A stretch of 6,370 nucleotides of DNA from Flavobacterium sp. (GCA_005792865.1 SXQR01000275.1:1-6370); one strand, 5' to 3'. Numbered from the stretch's first letter, positions 1 through 6,370 are shown. Notes: generated by a model from the sequence alone, not told the origin. Translations and numbers: made by a program.

Positions 1-207
1 GAACGCCGTGGTGACCATCCAGGAATCGAAGTAGCCGACAAAATACGCGAGGATGTAGAATCCCAGGTTCAGCCCAAGGGCCTGCCGTATGTGGAAGGAG
101 GCAAATTCGCGTTTTGGATCGGTGTTCATGAACATGGCGATCACCGTCCCGATGATGGAGAGGTAGGCCACGATGGCGGTCTTTCGTGCCTCTTGGTCAA
201 TCTGCAT
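1..207 (-). CDS. Tic20/DUF4870-like small membrane protein, N-terminal part (truncated by window edge)
   Basis: This is an open frame of 69 codons with no stop before the window edge, so only the N-terminus is visible. After a short polar start it has a hydrophobic segment at about residues 11-27, a loop with FASFHIRQALG at residues 35-45, and a second hydrophobic stretch at about 46-60 followed by a DSW motif at 61-63. The FASFHIRQALG loop between membrane helices is what I recall from small bacterial proteins annotated as DUF4870 or 'chloroplast import component Tic20'-like. Their function in bacteria is not established, and a protein-import role should not be assumed. The ATG overlaps the end of the upstream dihydroorotase-like gene by 11 bases in another frame, which suggests translational coupling. 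No Shine-Dalgarno sequence is present. The existence of the gene is quite sure; the family name rests on recalled motif similarity. Confidence 0.8.
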   Translation of the reverse strand, partial: MQIDQEARKTAIVAYLSIIGTVIAMFMNTDPKREFASFHIRQALGLNLGFYILAYFVGYFDSWMVTTAF

Positions 208-1456
208 TTTTGATGTAGTATTTGTCGCCGATGACGCTTCCGTACACGAAACCCTTCATCGAATGGCCGATGAAAGCCGAATTTTTGGATTTGGAAAGAA
301 TGTCGCGGGTTGAAAATTTCCATTCGCGATCAGGATCGAAAAGCGCGATCGCGGCTTTGGATTCCGGTTTCAATGTTGACCTGGATACGCCAAAACGTTC
401 GCGGCCCGCGGTGAGCTTTTGCACGATTGCTTCAATTGGAAATAACGTGCCGAGTGCGCCAAATGCAGACTCCAGCCCGATCGTGCCGGCCTCGGCCAGT
501 GCAAACTCCACCTTTTTGTGTTCGATGTCCACCGGATGGTGATCGGTCGTGATCATGTCAATCGTTCCGTCCAAAACACCCTTGCGAAGCGCCTCCACGT
601 CAGAGGTTTCACGCAGCGGCGGCGATACCATGAAATTCGCATCGAACCCCGCAAGCTTGCTTTCGTCCAGCGCAAGATGATGCACCGATACACTGCAGCT
701 CACGTCCAAACCCCTTTCCTTTGCCTCTCTTATCAGCGCGAGGGCACCTTTTGTTGAGATCGTGGGGATATGCAACCGGCCGCCCGTGTATTCAAGCAGC
801 ATGAGGTTCCTCGCGATCGCCAATTCTTCTGCCAGGGCAGGGATGCCCCGAAGGCCCAGGCTCGCGGCGGTCCTGCCTTCATGCGCCACGCCGCTGCCGG
901 CAATCGAGCGGTCCATGGAATAGGCCAGAATGAGCGCGCCAAAGTCGCCCCCGTACTGCAGGGCGATCTTCAGCAGGTTCGCGTCGTCAATATTCTTGTT
1001 ATAGTCCCCAAAGGCGATGGCGCCGGAGAGGTGCATGTCGTAGAGCTCGGCTAGTTCAATGCCTTTGCCCCCGCGGGTCAGGTTGCCGATGGGATATGCG
1101 TTTGCGCCCTTGCCCACTGCATTTGACAGTATCCACGAGACCTGCGAAGCGCTGTCGGTGGCGGGGATACCGGTCGGCTGGATCGCAACGTCGGTAAATC
1201 CTGAAAGCGCCGCCGTCCGCAGCTCATGCGCGAGCGTACCGCGTTCTTCCCGGCCGGGTTCGCCCGTGGTGATGCCCGAATCGAAAAATCCGGGACTGAT
1301 GTGCAGGTTTTTAATTTCAATGATTTCTGCACCCCCCGACCGGATCCCGCTTCCGAAATTTTCAATTTGACCATCTTCGATGAGCAGGTCACCCGTTTGG
1401 CCGTTCCAGGGGCTCTCAGGGTCAATGATCCGGGCTTGGCGGAAAATCAGCTTCAT
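197..1456 (-). CDS. Dihydroorotase-family (PyrC-like) protein, apparently lacking most metal-binding residues
   Basis: This 419-residue protein has the length and architecture of class I dihydroorotase, the zinc amidohydrolase that cyclises carbamoyl aspartate in pyrimidine synthesis. It has an N-terminal beta segment (LIEDG at 25-29), a PGFFD turn at 55-59, then a TIM-barrel. Retained landmarks are GEPG 65-68, LAEELAIARN 208-217, TGGRLHI 224-230, VHHL 258-261, PPLR 279-282, TTDH 303-306 and IGLESAFGAL 326-335. The catalytic site looks broken: the HxH after Asp59 is Gly61 and Thr63, the substrate Arg is Gly65, the usual Asn is Thr95, the AHCED His is Tyr179, and the LHICHVST second His is Thr232. 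Asp305 remains. I recall similar degenerate copies in Flavobacteriia, usually annotated as dihydroorotase; non-catalytic PyrC' homologs in pseudomonads support aspartate transcarbamoylase assembly. I infer a structural or unknown role. The ATG at 1456 is chosen over an upstream one because it aligns with the family and forms an ATGA junction with the BatA-like gene. Confidence 0.9.
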   Translation of the reverse strand: MKLIFRQARIIDPESPWNGQTGDLLIEDGQIENFGSGIRSGGAEIIEIKNLHISPGFFDSGITTGEPGREERGTLAHELRTAALSGFTDVAIQPTGIPATDSASQVSWILSNAVGKGANAYPIGNLTRGGKGIELAELYDMHLSGAIAFGDYNKNIDDANLLKIALQYGGDFGALILAYSMDRSIAGSGVAHEGRTAASLGLRGIPALAEELAIARNLMLLEYTGGRLHIPTISTKGALALIREAKERGLDVSCSVSVHHLALDESKLAGFDANFMVSPPLRETSDVEALRKGVLDGTIDMITTDHHPVDIEHKKVEFALAEAGTIGLESAFGALGTLFPIEAIVQKLTAGRERFGVSRSTLKPESKAAIALFDPDREWKFSTRDILSKSKNSAFIGHSMKGFVYGSVIGDKYYIKNAD

Positions 1457-3366
1457 TTGACGAATTTTTGGATGAGGATTTCGCAAACCGCGAAAAGCAG
1501 CGCTAAAATAACAAACCATTTCCAGATATCGGTGCCGGTGCGCGCACTTGCCAGCCCGTCGAATACCGCGCCGGCGCTTTCGGCGGTCTCGAACCCCGAC
1601 AGCACGCTCACATCCGGTTGCGGAAAACTTTCCGACCGGTCATAATTGAAACTGATGCCAGCAATGGATTTTCCGTCCTTGTAGACTTCAAAATTCCCAG
1701 CCTGGGCGGGATTGTCCGCGAAATTAAGTTTTGCCTTTCCGCCTTGCAGCTGCTGGACCGGAATGAACTTTTCCTCCTGTCCGCGCACCTCCAGGACGCC
1801 CTCGCCCGTGGTTTCCGCTTCAATTACCAGGGGATTGTCGTCGCCGATGGCCATCGCCTGCAGGCCACCCTTGGTCGCTGTCCGCGCCATGTTGTAAAAG
1901 GTGGGGACAATCAGCGGTGAAAGTTGGAAATTGCCGTATTCCCGGGCGAGCGGAGCGGCAAAAACATAGATATTTCCCAAGCCGCGGGTTTGCGATGCAA
2001 GAAATGGTTCACCGCCTTCAAAAGACAGTGCCGGAGCGCTGCGGGACGAAAGCCCGTAGGAAACACTCACCGAAGGATATTGGAAATTATCAATCTTTTT
2101 TTCAAAGACCTGTGCATAAAGCGGATGCGAAAAGGCGATGCGGGTAACCTGCCTGGGCGATCGCGATGCGGCACCCAAAGCGATGCCGCCCGCTTTTTCC
2201 AACAGCGCGTTCAGGCCGCTTCCGTTTTGTGCCGGTGGGATTGCGATGAGCGTTCCGCCGGCCTCGACAAAGGCCTGCAGGGTGGACTGCAGCGCGGCAG
2301 GGATTTCCGCAAGCTCGTTGAGCACGACGGCATCCTGTTGCGGCAAGAGATTGTAATCGAGTGAGCGAACGTCGAAATTCGCATATAGAAACTCATCGGT
2401 GGTAAAGATCCTGTGCATGAACCCGGCTTTGCTGCTTTCGCCGATGCTGATCACCTTGGTCTTTTTGGGAGGCGTGATGCTAAAATAATACCGGTTGTCG
2501 AATGACATGCCATTGTCGGTGATCGATGCGTATCCGTGGAAAGCGGCTTTGGGAATGGTAAGTTTGATGGTTTTCCCCTCACCGATGTTACCCGCCATTG
2601 TCTTGGCGAGGAGTTTCCCGCGGTCGTGCAGCGCAACCGGGACCGCATCGCCTGCGCCGGAAGCCTTTAGCTTTATCGCAATTTCATAAAAGTCGCCCGT
2701 GGCGCCCTCGATGAAAACGCTGTCAATTGATACGTTGGCTTTTTGTTCGGCCTGCGGCACGATGAATCGCACGGTGGCGGTGGAATCGACAAACTTTACG
2801 GCCCTTGCCGGTATCCCGGCCGCATCGGTGATGATCACGATGTCCCGGGCAGGTCCGCGCCGCGTGTTGATCCGTGCCATTTGCGATTCGAGGTCAAAGG
2901 GCAGCGCGCTGTACGGCAATTGCTGGAGATCGGCCCTGATCGATTTGATATCGGTGTCCCAAAACGCGTCGTCATTGGTCAGCAGTGAAAACGTGCGTCC
3001 CTCGGGTACAGAGGAAAGCAGGTCCTCCACCGAGCGCCGCAGCAATTCGCCCTGTCTGCCCCGCGCCTGCATGCTGTAGGAATTGTCCAGGACGATGAAG
3101 AGTTCATTTGACGCTCCGGACTGCCTGGCCGCGAAGAAAGGCTGGGCGAAGGCGATGACGATGGCCGCCAGCAGGAGCAGCCTGGTAGCGAGCAGGAGGT
3201 ATTTCTTGAGTTTTGAGCTCTTGCGCGTCTGGATCGAGAGTTCGCGAAGGAAACGGACATTGGTGAAATACTCCTTCTTAAAACGCCTCAGCTGGAAAAG
3301 GTGGACCAAAACCGGGATGATCAGCAGGAAAAGGAAATAGAGGATTTCTGGGTTCTTGAACTGCAT
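1453..3366 (-). CDS. BatA-type membrane protein with VWA domain (aerotolerance-regulator N-terminal family)
   Basis: The 637-residue protein begins with the typical BatA N-terminus: MQFKNPEILYFLF followed by a membrane helix at about 8-24, a basic stretch (RRFKKEYF, 27-34), and a second helix at about 56-75 ending in AQPFFAARQ. A von Willebrand factor A domain follows, with the metal-ion site motif DNSYS at 94-98 and a second Asp at 181 in IITDAAG; the intervening MIDAS Thr is not obvious. Residues about 300-380 look like the glutamine-amidotransferase-like fold common in these proteins (VVLNELAEIP, GGTLIAIPP). A last helix lies at about 617-633 before a short basic tail. The large middle part is therefore probably periplasmic. 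Bat proteins were named for aerotolerance in Bacteroides, but the precise job of this long single-gene type is unknown. I chose the start at 3366 rather than ATGs at 3411 or 3387 because the family N-terminus begins here and the upstream region carries a candidate promoter. It overlaps the next gene by ATGA. Confidence 0.9.
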   Translation of the reverse strand: MQFKNPEILYFLFLLIIPVLVHLFQLRRFKKEYFTNVRFLRELSIQTRKSSKLKKYLLLATRLLLLAAIVIAFAQPFFAARQSGASNELFIVLDNSYSMQARGRQGELLRRSVEDLLSSVPEGRTFSLLTNDDAFWDTDIKSIRADLQQLPYSALPFDLESQMARINTRRGPARDIVIITDAAGIPARAVKFVDSTATVRFIVPQAEQKANVSIDSVFIEGATGDFYEIAIKLKASGAGDAVPVALHDRGKLLAKTMAGNIGEGKTIKLTIPKAAFHGYASITDNGMSFDNRYYFSITPPKKTKVISIGESSKAGFMHRIFTTDEFLYANFDVRSLDYNLLPQQDAVVLNELAEIPAALQSTLQAFVEAGGTLIAIPPAQNGSGLNALLEKAGGIALGAASRSPRQVTRIAFSHPLYAQVFEKKIDNFQYPSVSVSYGLSSRSAPALSFEGGEPFLASQTRGLGNIYVFAAPLAREYGNFQLSPLIVPTFYNMARTATKGGLQAMAIGDDNPLVIEAETTGEGVLEVRGQEEKFIPVQQLQGGKAKLNFADNPAQAGNFEVYKDGKSIAGISFNYDRSESFPQPDVSVLSGFETAESAGAVFDGLASARTGTDIWKWFVILALLFAVCEILIQKFVK

Positions 3367-3399
3367 TCCGATGGTTTTTGCGCGCATTTGGGCGCCTGC

Positions 3400-3407
3400 C
3401 AAAAATA
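3400..3407 (-). promoter_or_regulatory. Candidate Bacteroidota -7 promoter element before the BatA-like gene
   Basis: The minus strand reads TATTTTTG, an exact match to the Bacteroidota primary sigma -7 consensus TAnnTTTG, in the 72-base gap between the helicase stop and the BatA-like start. It lies 33 bases before the ATG. No convincing -33 TTTG is visible at the usual 17-23 base spacing, so this may be a weak internal promoter or chance. The short gap and the same orientation also allow read-through from the helicase gene. Confidence 0.4.
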
Positions 3408-3438
3408 GCAATCATTGGGCAATTAACCGCGCGGGGCA

Positions 3439-4782
3439 CTATTTCTTTTTGCGTTTCGCATTTTGGGTGCGCAAGAGGTTGCGGTTGACCGAGCCGCCGG
3501 TTTTTTTCTTGGTCTTGGACGGCCCGCCAAGGTTCACTTTCTTGTTTTTTTCGGTCTTTTCGTGGAAAGCACCCTCGCCCGACAGCTTGGGTTTCTTGAG
3601 CAGGAACTTCACCTTTTCCTTTTCCTTCTCGGGACCGATGAGTTCGCGCGAGACCGCAACGGCTTCGGGCAAATCGGCCAGCGGCACCTCGCGTTCCATC
3701 AAAAGCTCTGCCTCGATGAGGAGTTCCTCGTCGCGCGGTGTCACGAAACTGATAGCCATGCCGTCGGCGTCGGCACGGCCCGTACGCCCAATGCGGTGGA
3801 TGTAATGCTCCGGTATTTCCGGCATCTCGAAATTGATCACGTGCGTGATGTTGGAGATGTCGAGGCCCCGCGCCATCACATCGGTCGTGATCAGCCCGCG
3901 AAGTTCGCCGGATTGAAAGGATGCCATGGCGTTGAGCCTGTAATTCTGGGACTTGTTGGAATGAATGACGCCAAAAGAATCGGCAATGACGGCATCGATG
4001 CGCTCGTGCAGCATGTCGGCGATCTTCTTGTTGTTAACAAAGACCAACACGCGCGACAAGTTTTCGTCGGTGTTCAGCAAATGGAGCAACAGGTTGACCT
4101 TGGTGTTGAAATTGGGGACGCGATATCCGTCCTGGACAATTTTCTCCAGCGGGGTTCCCGACGGAGCGAGCGTCACTTCCTCGGGAAAATTGAAGTAGTC
4201 CTCGAGTACCGCATCGACCTCGTCGGTCATGGTGGCCGAGAACAGGATGTTCTGGCGCTTGGGGCGCATCATCGCGAGGATCGAGGTGACCTGCGGGCGA
4301 AATCCAAGGTTGAGCATCTCGTCAAACTCGTCGATGACCAGTTTTTGAGTTTCGTCAAACCTCAGCACATTGTCCAGGGCGAGATCCATTACGCGGCCTG
4401 GTGTTCCCACCAGGAGGTCGATGCCTTCATACACGGCCGTTTTCTGGGTATTGATATTGACACCGCCATAGATTCCCAGCGTGCGCACCGACATGTATTT
4501 GGTGAGTTTTTCAACTTCGGAGACGACCTGGACCACGAGTTCGCGGGTAGGGACCAATATCACGATCTTGGGGGTATGAGTGGGGGTGAATTTGTATTGC
4601 TTGAGCAGCGGAAGCAGGTAGGCGAAGGTCTTTCCGGTACCTGTCTGCGCGATGCCCATCATGTCGCGCCCCGATGCGATCACGGGGAAAGCGCGCTGTT
4701 GGATCGGCGTGGGCGCGGTAAATCCAAGCTCGTCCAAGGCCTTCTGGAGCGATTTGGGAAGTGCGAACTGTTCAAAGGCCAT
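3439..4782 (-). CDS. DEAD-box ATP-dependent RNA helicase (DEFD variant)
   Basis: The 447-residue protein carries the full set of superfamily 2 DEAD-box motifs: Q motif GFTAPTPIQ at 20-28, motif I AQTGTGKT 45-52, Ia PTREL 78-82, GG 106-107, TPGR 127-130, motif II DEFD 151-154, motif III SAT 182-184, motif IV VLVFVN 245-250, motif V TDVMARGLD 300-308 and motif VI HRIGRTGR 329-336. Motif II is DEFD instead of DEAD; the two acidic residues that bind magnesium and water remain, so ATPase activity is expected. Residues about 385-447 form a low-complexity Lys-rich tail ending in KRKKK, likely to bind RNA non-specifically as in RhlE-like helicases. Expected roles are RNA unwinding in ribosome assembly, mRNA decay or cold adaptation in the cytoplasm; the exact target is not readable from sequence. 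The start at 4782 fits the family (MAFEQFALP) and a promoter element just upstream; an in-frame ATG at 4821 would extend past that promoter. It heads the minus-strand gene run and is divergent from the small membrane protein gene. Confidence 0.95.
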   Translation of the reverse strand: MAFEQFALPKSLQKALDELGFTAPTPIQQRAFPVIASGRDMMGIAQTGTGKTFAYLLPLLKQYKFTPTHTPKIVILVPTRELVVQVVSEVEKLTKYMSVRTLGIYGGVNINTQKTAVYEGIDLLVGTPGRVMDLALDNVLRFDETQKLVIDEFDEMLNLGFRPQVTSILAMMRPKRQNILFSATMTDEVDAVLEDYFNFPEEVTLAPSGTPLEKIVQDGYRVPNFNTKVNLLLHLLNTDENLSRVLVFVNNKKIADMLHERIDAVIADSFGVIHSNKSQNYRLNAMASFQSGELRGLITTDVMARGLDISNITHVINFEMPEIPEHYIHRIGRTGRADADGMAISFVTPRDEELLIEAELLMEREVPLADLPEAVAVSRELIGPEKEKEKVKFLLKKPKLSGEGAFHEKTEKNKKVNLGGPSKTKKKTGGSVNRNLLRTQNAKRKKK

Positions 4783-4796
4783 GGTAATTTTTTGTG

Positions 4797-4804
4797 CAAA
4801 GGTA
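4797..4804 (-). promoter_or_regulatory. Candidate -7 promoter element for the DEAD-box helicase gene
   Basis: The minus strand reads TACCTTTG, an exact TAnnTTTG match, with 14 bases between it and the helicase ATG at 4782. An upstream TTG occurs 14 bases before the element on the same strand, which is shorter than the usual -33 spacing, so the -33 part is uncertain. The position predicts a 5' leader of about ten bases or less, which fits the absence of a Shine-Dalgarno sequence. Confidence 0.55.
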
Positions 4805-4863
4805 AGCCAAATCGGCGACAAGCCTAATTTTCACACTCTTTCGCACCGAATCGCGATAATAAA

Positions 4864-4871
4864 TACATTTG
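4864..4871 (+). promoter_or_regulatory. Candidate -7 promoter element for the small membrane protein gene
   Basis: The plus strand reads TACATTTG, an exact TAnnTTTG match, with 14 bases between it and the ATG at 4886, the same distance as for the divergent helicase promoter. A TTTCG at 4839-4843 lies 20 bases upstream and could serve as a weak -33 element. The region between the two elements is AT-richer than the flanking genes. A very short leader is predicted. Confidence 0.55.
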
Positions 4872-4885
4872 CCAAAAATGCCGCG

Positions 4886-5287
4886 ATGCAAGAACCGCTT
4901 TACCAAATTCCCGCCAGATTCCGCAAGTTGGAGAACCTGCACATCGTCTTCTGGCTCATCAAGGACCTTTCATGGGCGATGCTGTGGAAACCGCTGGGCC
5001 TGATCATGATCGTACCCACCATTGGGGCCGCGGTGCTGATCACCTGGCAGACGCGCGCCATCAAGAGCGAACTGCTCCACAACATCGCGGTGGTTTTCTG
5101 GATCATGGCCAACGGGTACTGGATGATCGCCGAATTCTATTCGGAAGACGACAGCCTGCGCTACTACGCGGCGATACCGTTTACCTTGGGCATCATCGTG
5201 ATCGCTTATTATTATCTCGGCGGGAACTTTCGCATCCGCCAGCGGTTCAAGAACCTGATCCCGGTCCGGCGTTATCCAAATCCCTGA
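4886..5287 (+). CDS. Small multi-pass inner-membrane protein of unknown function
   Basis: This is a 133-residue protein rich in Trp and aliphatic residues. Hydrophobic stretches occur at about 18-34 (interrupted by Lys26-Asp27), 36-54, 65-83 and 94-112, consistent with three or four membrane helices, and the C-terminus is strongly basic ([15 protein letters not shown] at 115-129), which suggests a cytoplasmic tail. Conserved-looking charged and aromatic points are the ENLHIVFWLIKD block (16-27), WKP 34-36 and the HN..VVFW..N.YWM..EF block (65-84). I have a vague impression of similar uncharacterised proteins in Flavobacteriia but cannot name a family. The ATG at 4886 is preferred over an in-frame ATG at 4652, which lies inside the divergent helicase gene and upstream of the candidate promoter. 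It is the only plus-strand gene here, divergent from the helicase, and its last 41 bases overlap the TIGR02757 gene tail to tail. No function is assigned. Confidence 0.85.
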   Translation: MQEPLYQIPARFRKLENLHIVFWLIKDLSWAMLWKPLGLIMIVPTIGAAVLITWQTRAIKSELLHNIAVVFWIMANGYWMIAEFYSEDDSLRYYAAIPFTLGIIVIAYYYLGGNFRIRQRFKNLIPVRRYPNP

Positions 5288-6041
5288 ATTTCTCCAGTCC
5301 AAGCCCGAAAAGCGCAAAATCATAACGCGCCGGGTCGTTCGCGTCCATTTGCCTGAGTACGCTGTCCAGTTCCTCGACTGCCTTGCGGTCATCCTGCCGC
5401 CTTTGCAGCAGTCCCAAGGCGCGCGCGGTCCGGCCCGAATGGACGTCCAGCGGGCAGGAGAGCACCGACATCGGGATGGATTTCCAGATTCCCAGATCAA
5501 CGCCCGCCTTGTCGCGGCGCACCATCCAGCGCAGGAACAGGTGGATGCGCTTGGCCGCCGAATTGGCCAGCGGGTCCGCCAGGTGTTTTTTGAAGCGCGT
5601 CTCATGCGGTACGGACAACAAAATATTCCGAAAGTGGTGGATCGCGCCATGCATCGATTGGTCGCGGATGTTCTCGCGGAAAGTTTGCTCCATGCCGCCG
5701 TGCTCCGCGTAAAGCCTTTTCAGGCCGCGCACCATCGTTACCAGATCGCTTCCGTTAAAGGTGCGGTGGACAAAAGCCTGCAGTTTTTCAAGATCCGATT
5801 CGGTGTGCGACATGACAAAATCATAGGGAGCGTTCCCCATCAGGTCCATCATCCGCAAAGCGCTGGCAATCGAGGCCTTCCTGCCGCCCCAGGCGATGGT
5901 TGCGGCGAGGAAGCCTGCAATTTCAATGTCGTGTTTTTGGCTGAACCGGTGCGCGACGCTAACCGGATCGTTTTCAACAAAGGACGGATGGTTGTATTGG
6001 GCGGCCTTGAAATCGAGCAGTTCGCGGATTTCCGGGTTCAT
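5247..6041 (-). CDS. TIGR02757 (DUF2400) family protein
   Basis: The 264-residue protein matches what I know of TIGR02757: an N-terminal [10 protein letters not shown] (8-17) and VAHRFS (29-34), [12 protein letters not shown] at 44-55, the central FNGSDL at 95-100, [19 protein letters not shown] at 155-173, then GVDLGIW 180-186, CPLDVHSGR 196-204 and the terminal [13 protein letters not shown] at 236-248. It is mostly helical with no signal peptide or membrane segment, so it should be cytoplasmic. The function of the family is unproven. The LFLRWM...[16 protein letters not shown] section resembles the helix-hairpin-helix DNA glycosylase arrangement, where a late Asp is catalytic, so Asp199 could be a functional residue; this is inference only. 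The final 12 or so residues ([12 protein letters not shown]) extend past the family's conserved end and are encoded largely in the overlap with the opposite-strand gene. The ATG overlaps the stop of the upstream ABC ATPase gene as ATGA, indicating co-translation. Confidence 0.92.
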   Translation of the reverse strand: MNPEIRELLDFKAAQYNHPSFVENDPVSVAHRFSQKHDIEIAGFLAATIAWGGRKASIASALRMMDLMGNAPYDFVMSHTESDLEKLQAFVHRTFNGSDLVTMVRGLKRLYAEHGGMEQTFRENIRDQSMHGAIHHFRNILLSVPHETRFKKHLADPLANSAAKRIHLFLRWMVRRDKAGVDLGIWKSIPMSVLSCPLDVHSGRTARALGLLQRRQDDRKAVEELDSVLRQMDANDPARYDFALFGLGLEKFRDLDNAGPGSGS

Positions 6042-6370
6042 GGCAGATCAAGGGACATTTCGGCGTAGATGCGCCCGTCTACCATCACCATCTTGCGGTC
6101 GGCCATGTTGGCGAGCTCCTCGTTATGGGTGACGATGACGAAGGTCTGGCCGAATTCATCGCGCAGGTTGAAAAAAAGTTGGTGCAGGTTCTCGGCCGAT
6201 GCGGTGTCCAGGTTTCCCGATGGCTCGTCGGCAAAAATCACCGCCGGTTTGTTGATCAATGCCCGTGCGACCGCCACCCGTTGCTGTTCGCCGCCCGAAA
6301 GTTCACCTGGCTTGTGCGAGATGCGGTGCGATAGCCCCAAGTGGTCGAGCAGTTTTTTGGCCTCGGCCTC
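6038..6370 (-). CDS. LolD-like ABC transporter ATP-binding protein, C-terminal part (truncated by window edge)
   Basis: The visible 110 residues run from [13 protein letters not shown] to the stop and are open right to the window edge; the N-terminal half with Walker A lies outside. In window numbering the ABC signature LSGGEQ is at 24-29, followed by QRVAVARAL, Walker B with catalytic Glu in VIFADEP (44-50), the D-loop SGNLD (51-55), and the switch His in VTHNEEL (80-86). The ADEPSGNLD and RVAVARAL pattern belongs to the MacB/LolD/FtsE group of ATPases, which power lipoprotein release or other MacB-type mechanotransmission rather than classical import. LolD is my best guess, but no partner permease is in view, so the symbol is left open. 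The stop shares bases with the ATG of the TIGR02757 gene. Confidence 0.92.
   Translation of the reverse strand, partial: EAEAKKLLDHLGLSHRISHKPGELSGGEQQRVAVARALINKPAVIFADEPSGNLDTASAENLHQLFFNLRDEFGQTFVIVTHNEELANMADRKMVMVDGRIYAEMSLDLP

Noticed and set aside
3427..3434. CCGCGCGG palindrome just after the helicase stop as a terminator stem.
   Set aside because: It is only an 8-base palindrome with no loop and no following T tract on the minus strand, so it does not look like an intrinsic terminator.
3439..3645. Lys-rich, low-complexity helicase C-terminus as a frameshifted or spurious extension.
   Set aside because: The frame is continuous and such basic tails are normal in RhlE-like DEAD-box helicases.
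3463..4827. A 454-codon open frame on the plus strand, antisense to the helicase gene.
   Set aside because: It is codon-aligned with the helicase frame and stays open simply because that gene uses no TTA, CTA or TCA codons, a result of GC-leaning codon choice. Its translation has no recognisable domain and is shadowed by a clear helicase.
4652..4885. Longer N-terminus for the small membrane protein, starting at an in-frame ATG at 4652.
   Set aside because: The extra 78 residues would be antisense to the helicase start and would run through both candidate promoters; the hydrophobic protein begins naturally at 4886.
5349..6068. A 239-codon plus-strand open frame antisense to the TIGR02757 gene.
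   Set aside because: It lies opposite a well-supported family member, its translation shows no motif, and no promoter element precedes it.
1..6370. Mobile element, CRISPR array, toxin-antitoxin, phage defence genes, tRNA or rRNA.
   Set aside because: Nearly all bases are in genes of ordinary chromosomal families with tight junctions; no inverted repeats, repeat-spacer pattern, integrase, transposase or tRNA-like cloverleaf was seen by eye.

Overview
The window reads as a chromosomal housekeeping segment from a member of the Bacteroidota, most likely a GC-rich relative of Flavobacteriia. Several points suggest this. The protein families (BatA-type VWA membrane protein, TIGR02757, LolD-like ATPase, a DEFD-variant DEAD-box helicase and a metal-site-degenerate dihydroorotase homolog) resemble flavobacterial proteins from memory. 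Shine-Dalgarno sequences are absent before the starts. Candidate promoters fit the Bacteroidota -7 consensus TAnnTTTG. No database search was possible, so the taxonomic assignment is an inference.

Layout from left to right: (1) 1-207, minus strand, the N-terminal 69 residues of a Tic20/DUF4870-like small membrane protein, cut by the window edge. (2) 197-1456, minus, a dihydroorotase-family protein of normal length that has lost most metal ligands. (3) 1453-3366, minus, a BatA-type membrane protein with a VWA domain. (4) 3439-4782, minus, a DEAD-box RNA helicase with a basic tail. (5) 4783-4885, a divergent intergenic region with one candidate promoter for each direction. (6) 4886-5287, plus, a small multi-pass membrane protein of unknown function. 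(7) 5247-6041, minus, a TIGR02757/DUF2400 protein whose 3' end overlaps the previous gene by 41 bases tail to tail. (8) 6038-6370, minus, the C-terminal part of a LolD-like ABC transporter ATPase, cut by the window edge.

Transcription on the minus strand runs from high to low coordinates. The ABC ATPase and TIGR02757 genes share an ATGA junction and are probably one operon. Helicase, BatA-like, dihydroorotase-like and Tic20-like genes form a second run. The last three are coupled by a 4-base and an 11-base overlap, so two predicted membrane proteins flank an apparently inactive amidohydrolase-fold protein.

I see no mobile element, CRISPR array, RNA gene, repeat family or defence system. The most notable points are the degenerate dihydroorotase active site inside a coupled membrane-protein cluster, the symmetrical divergent promoters predicting very short leaders, the tail-to-tail coding overlap, and the unassigned small membrane protein.
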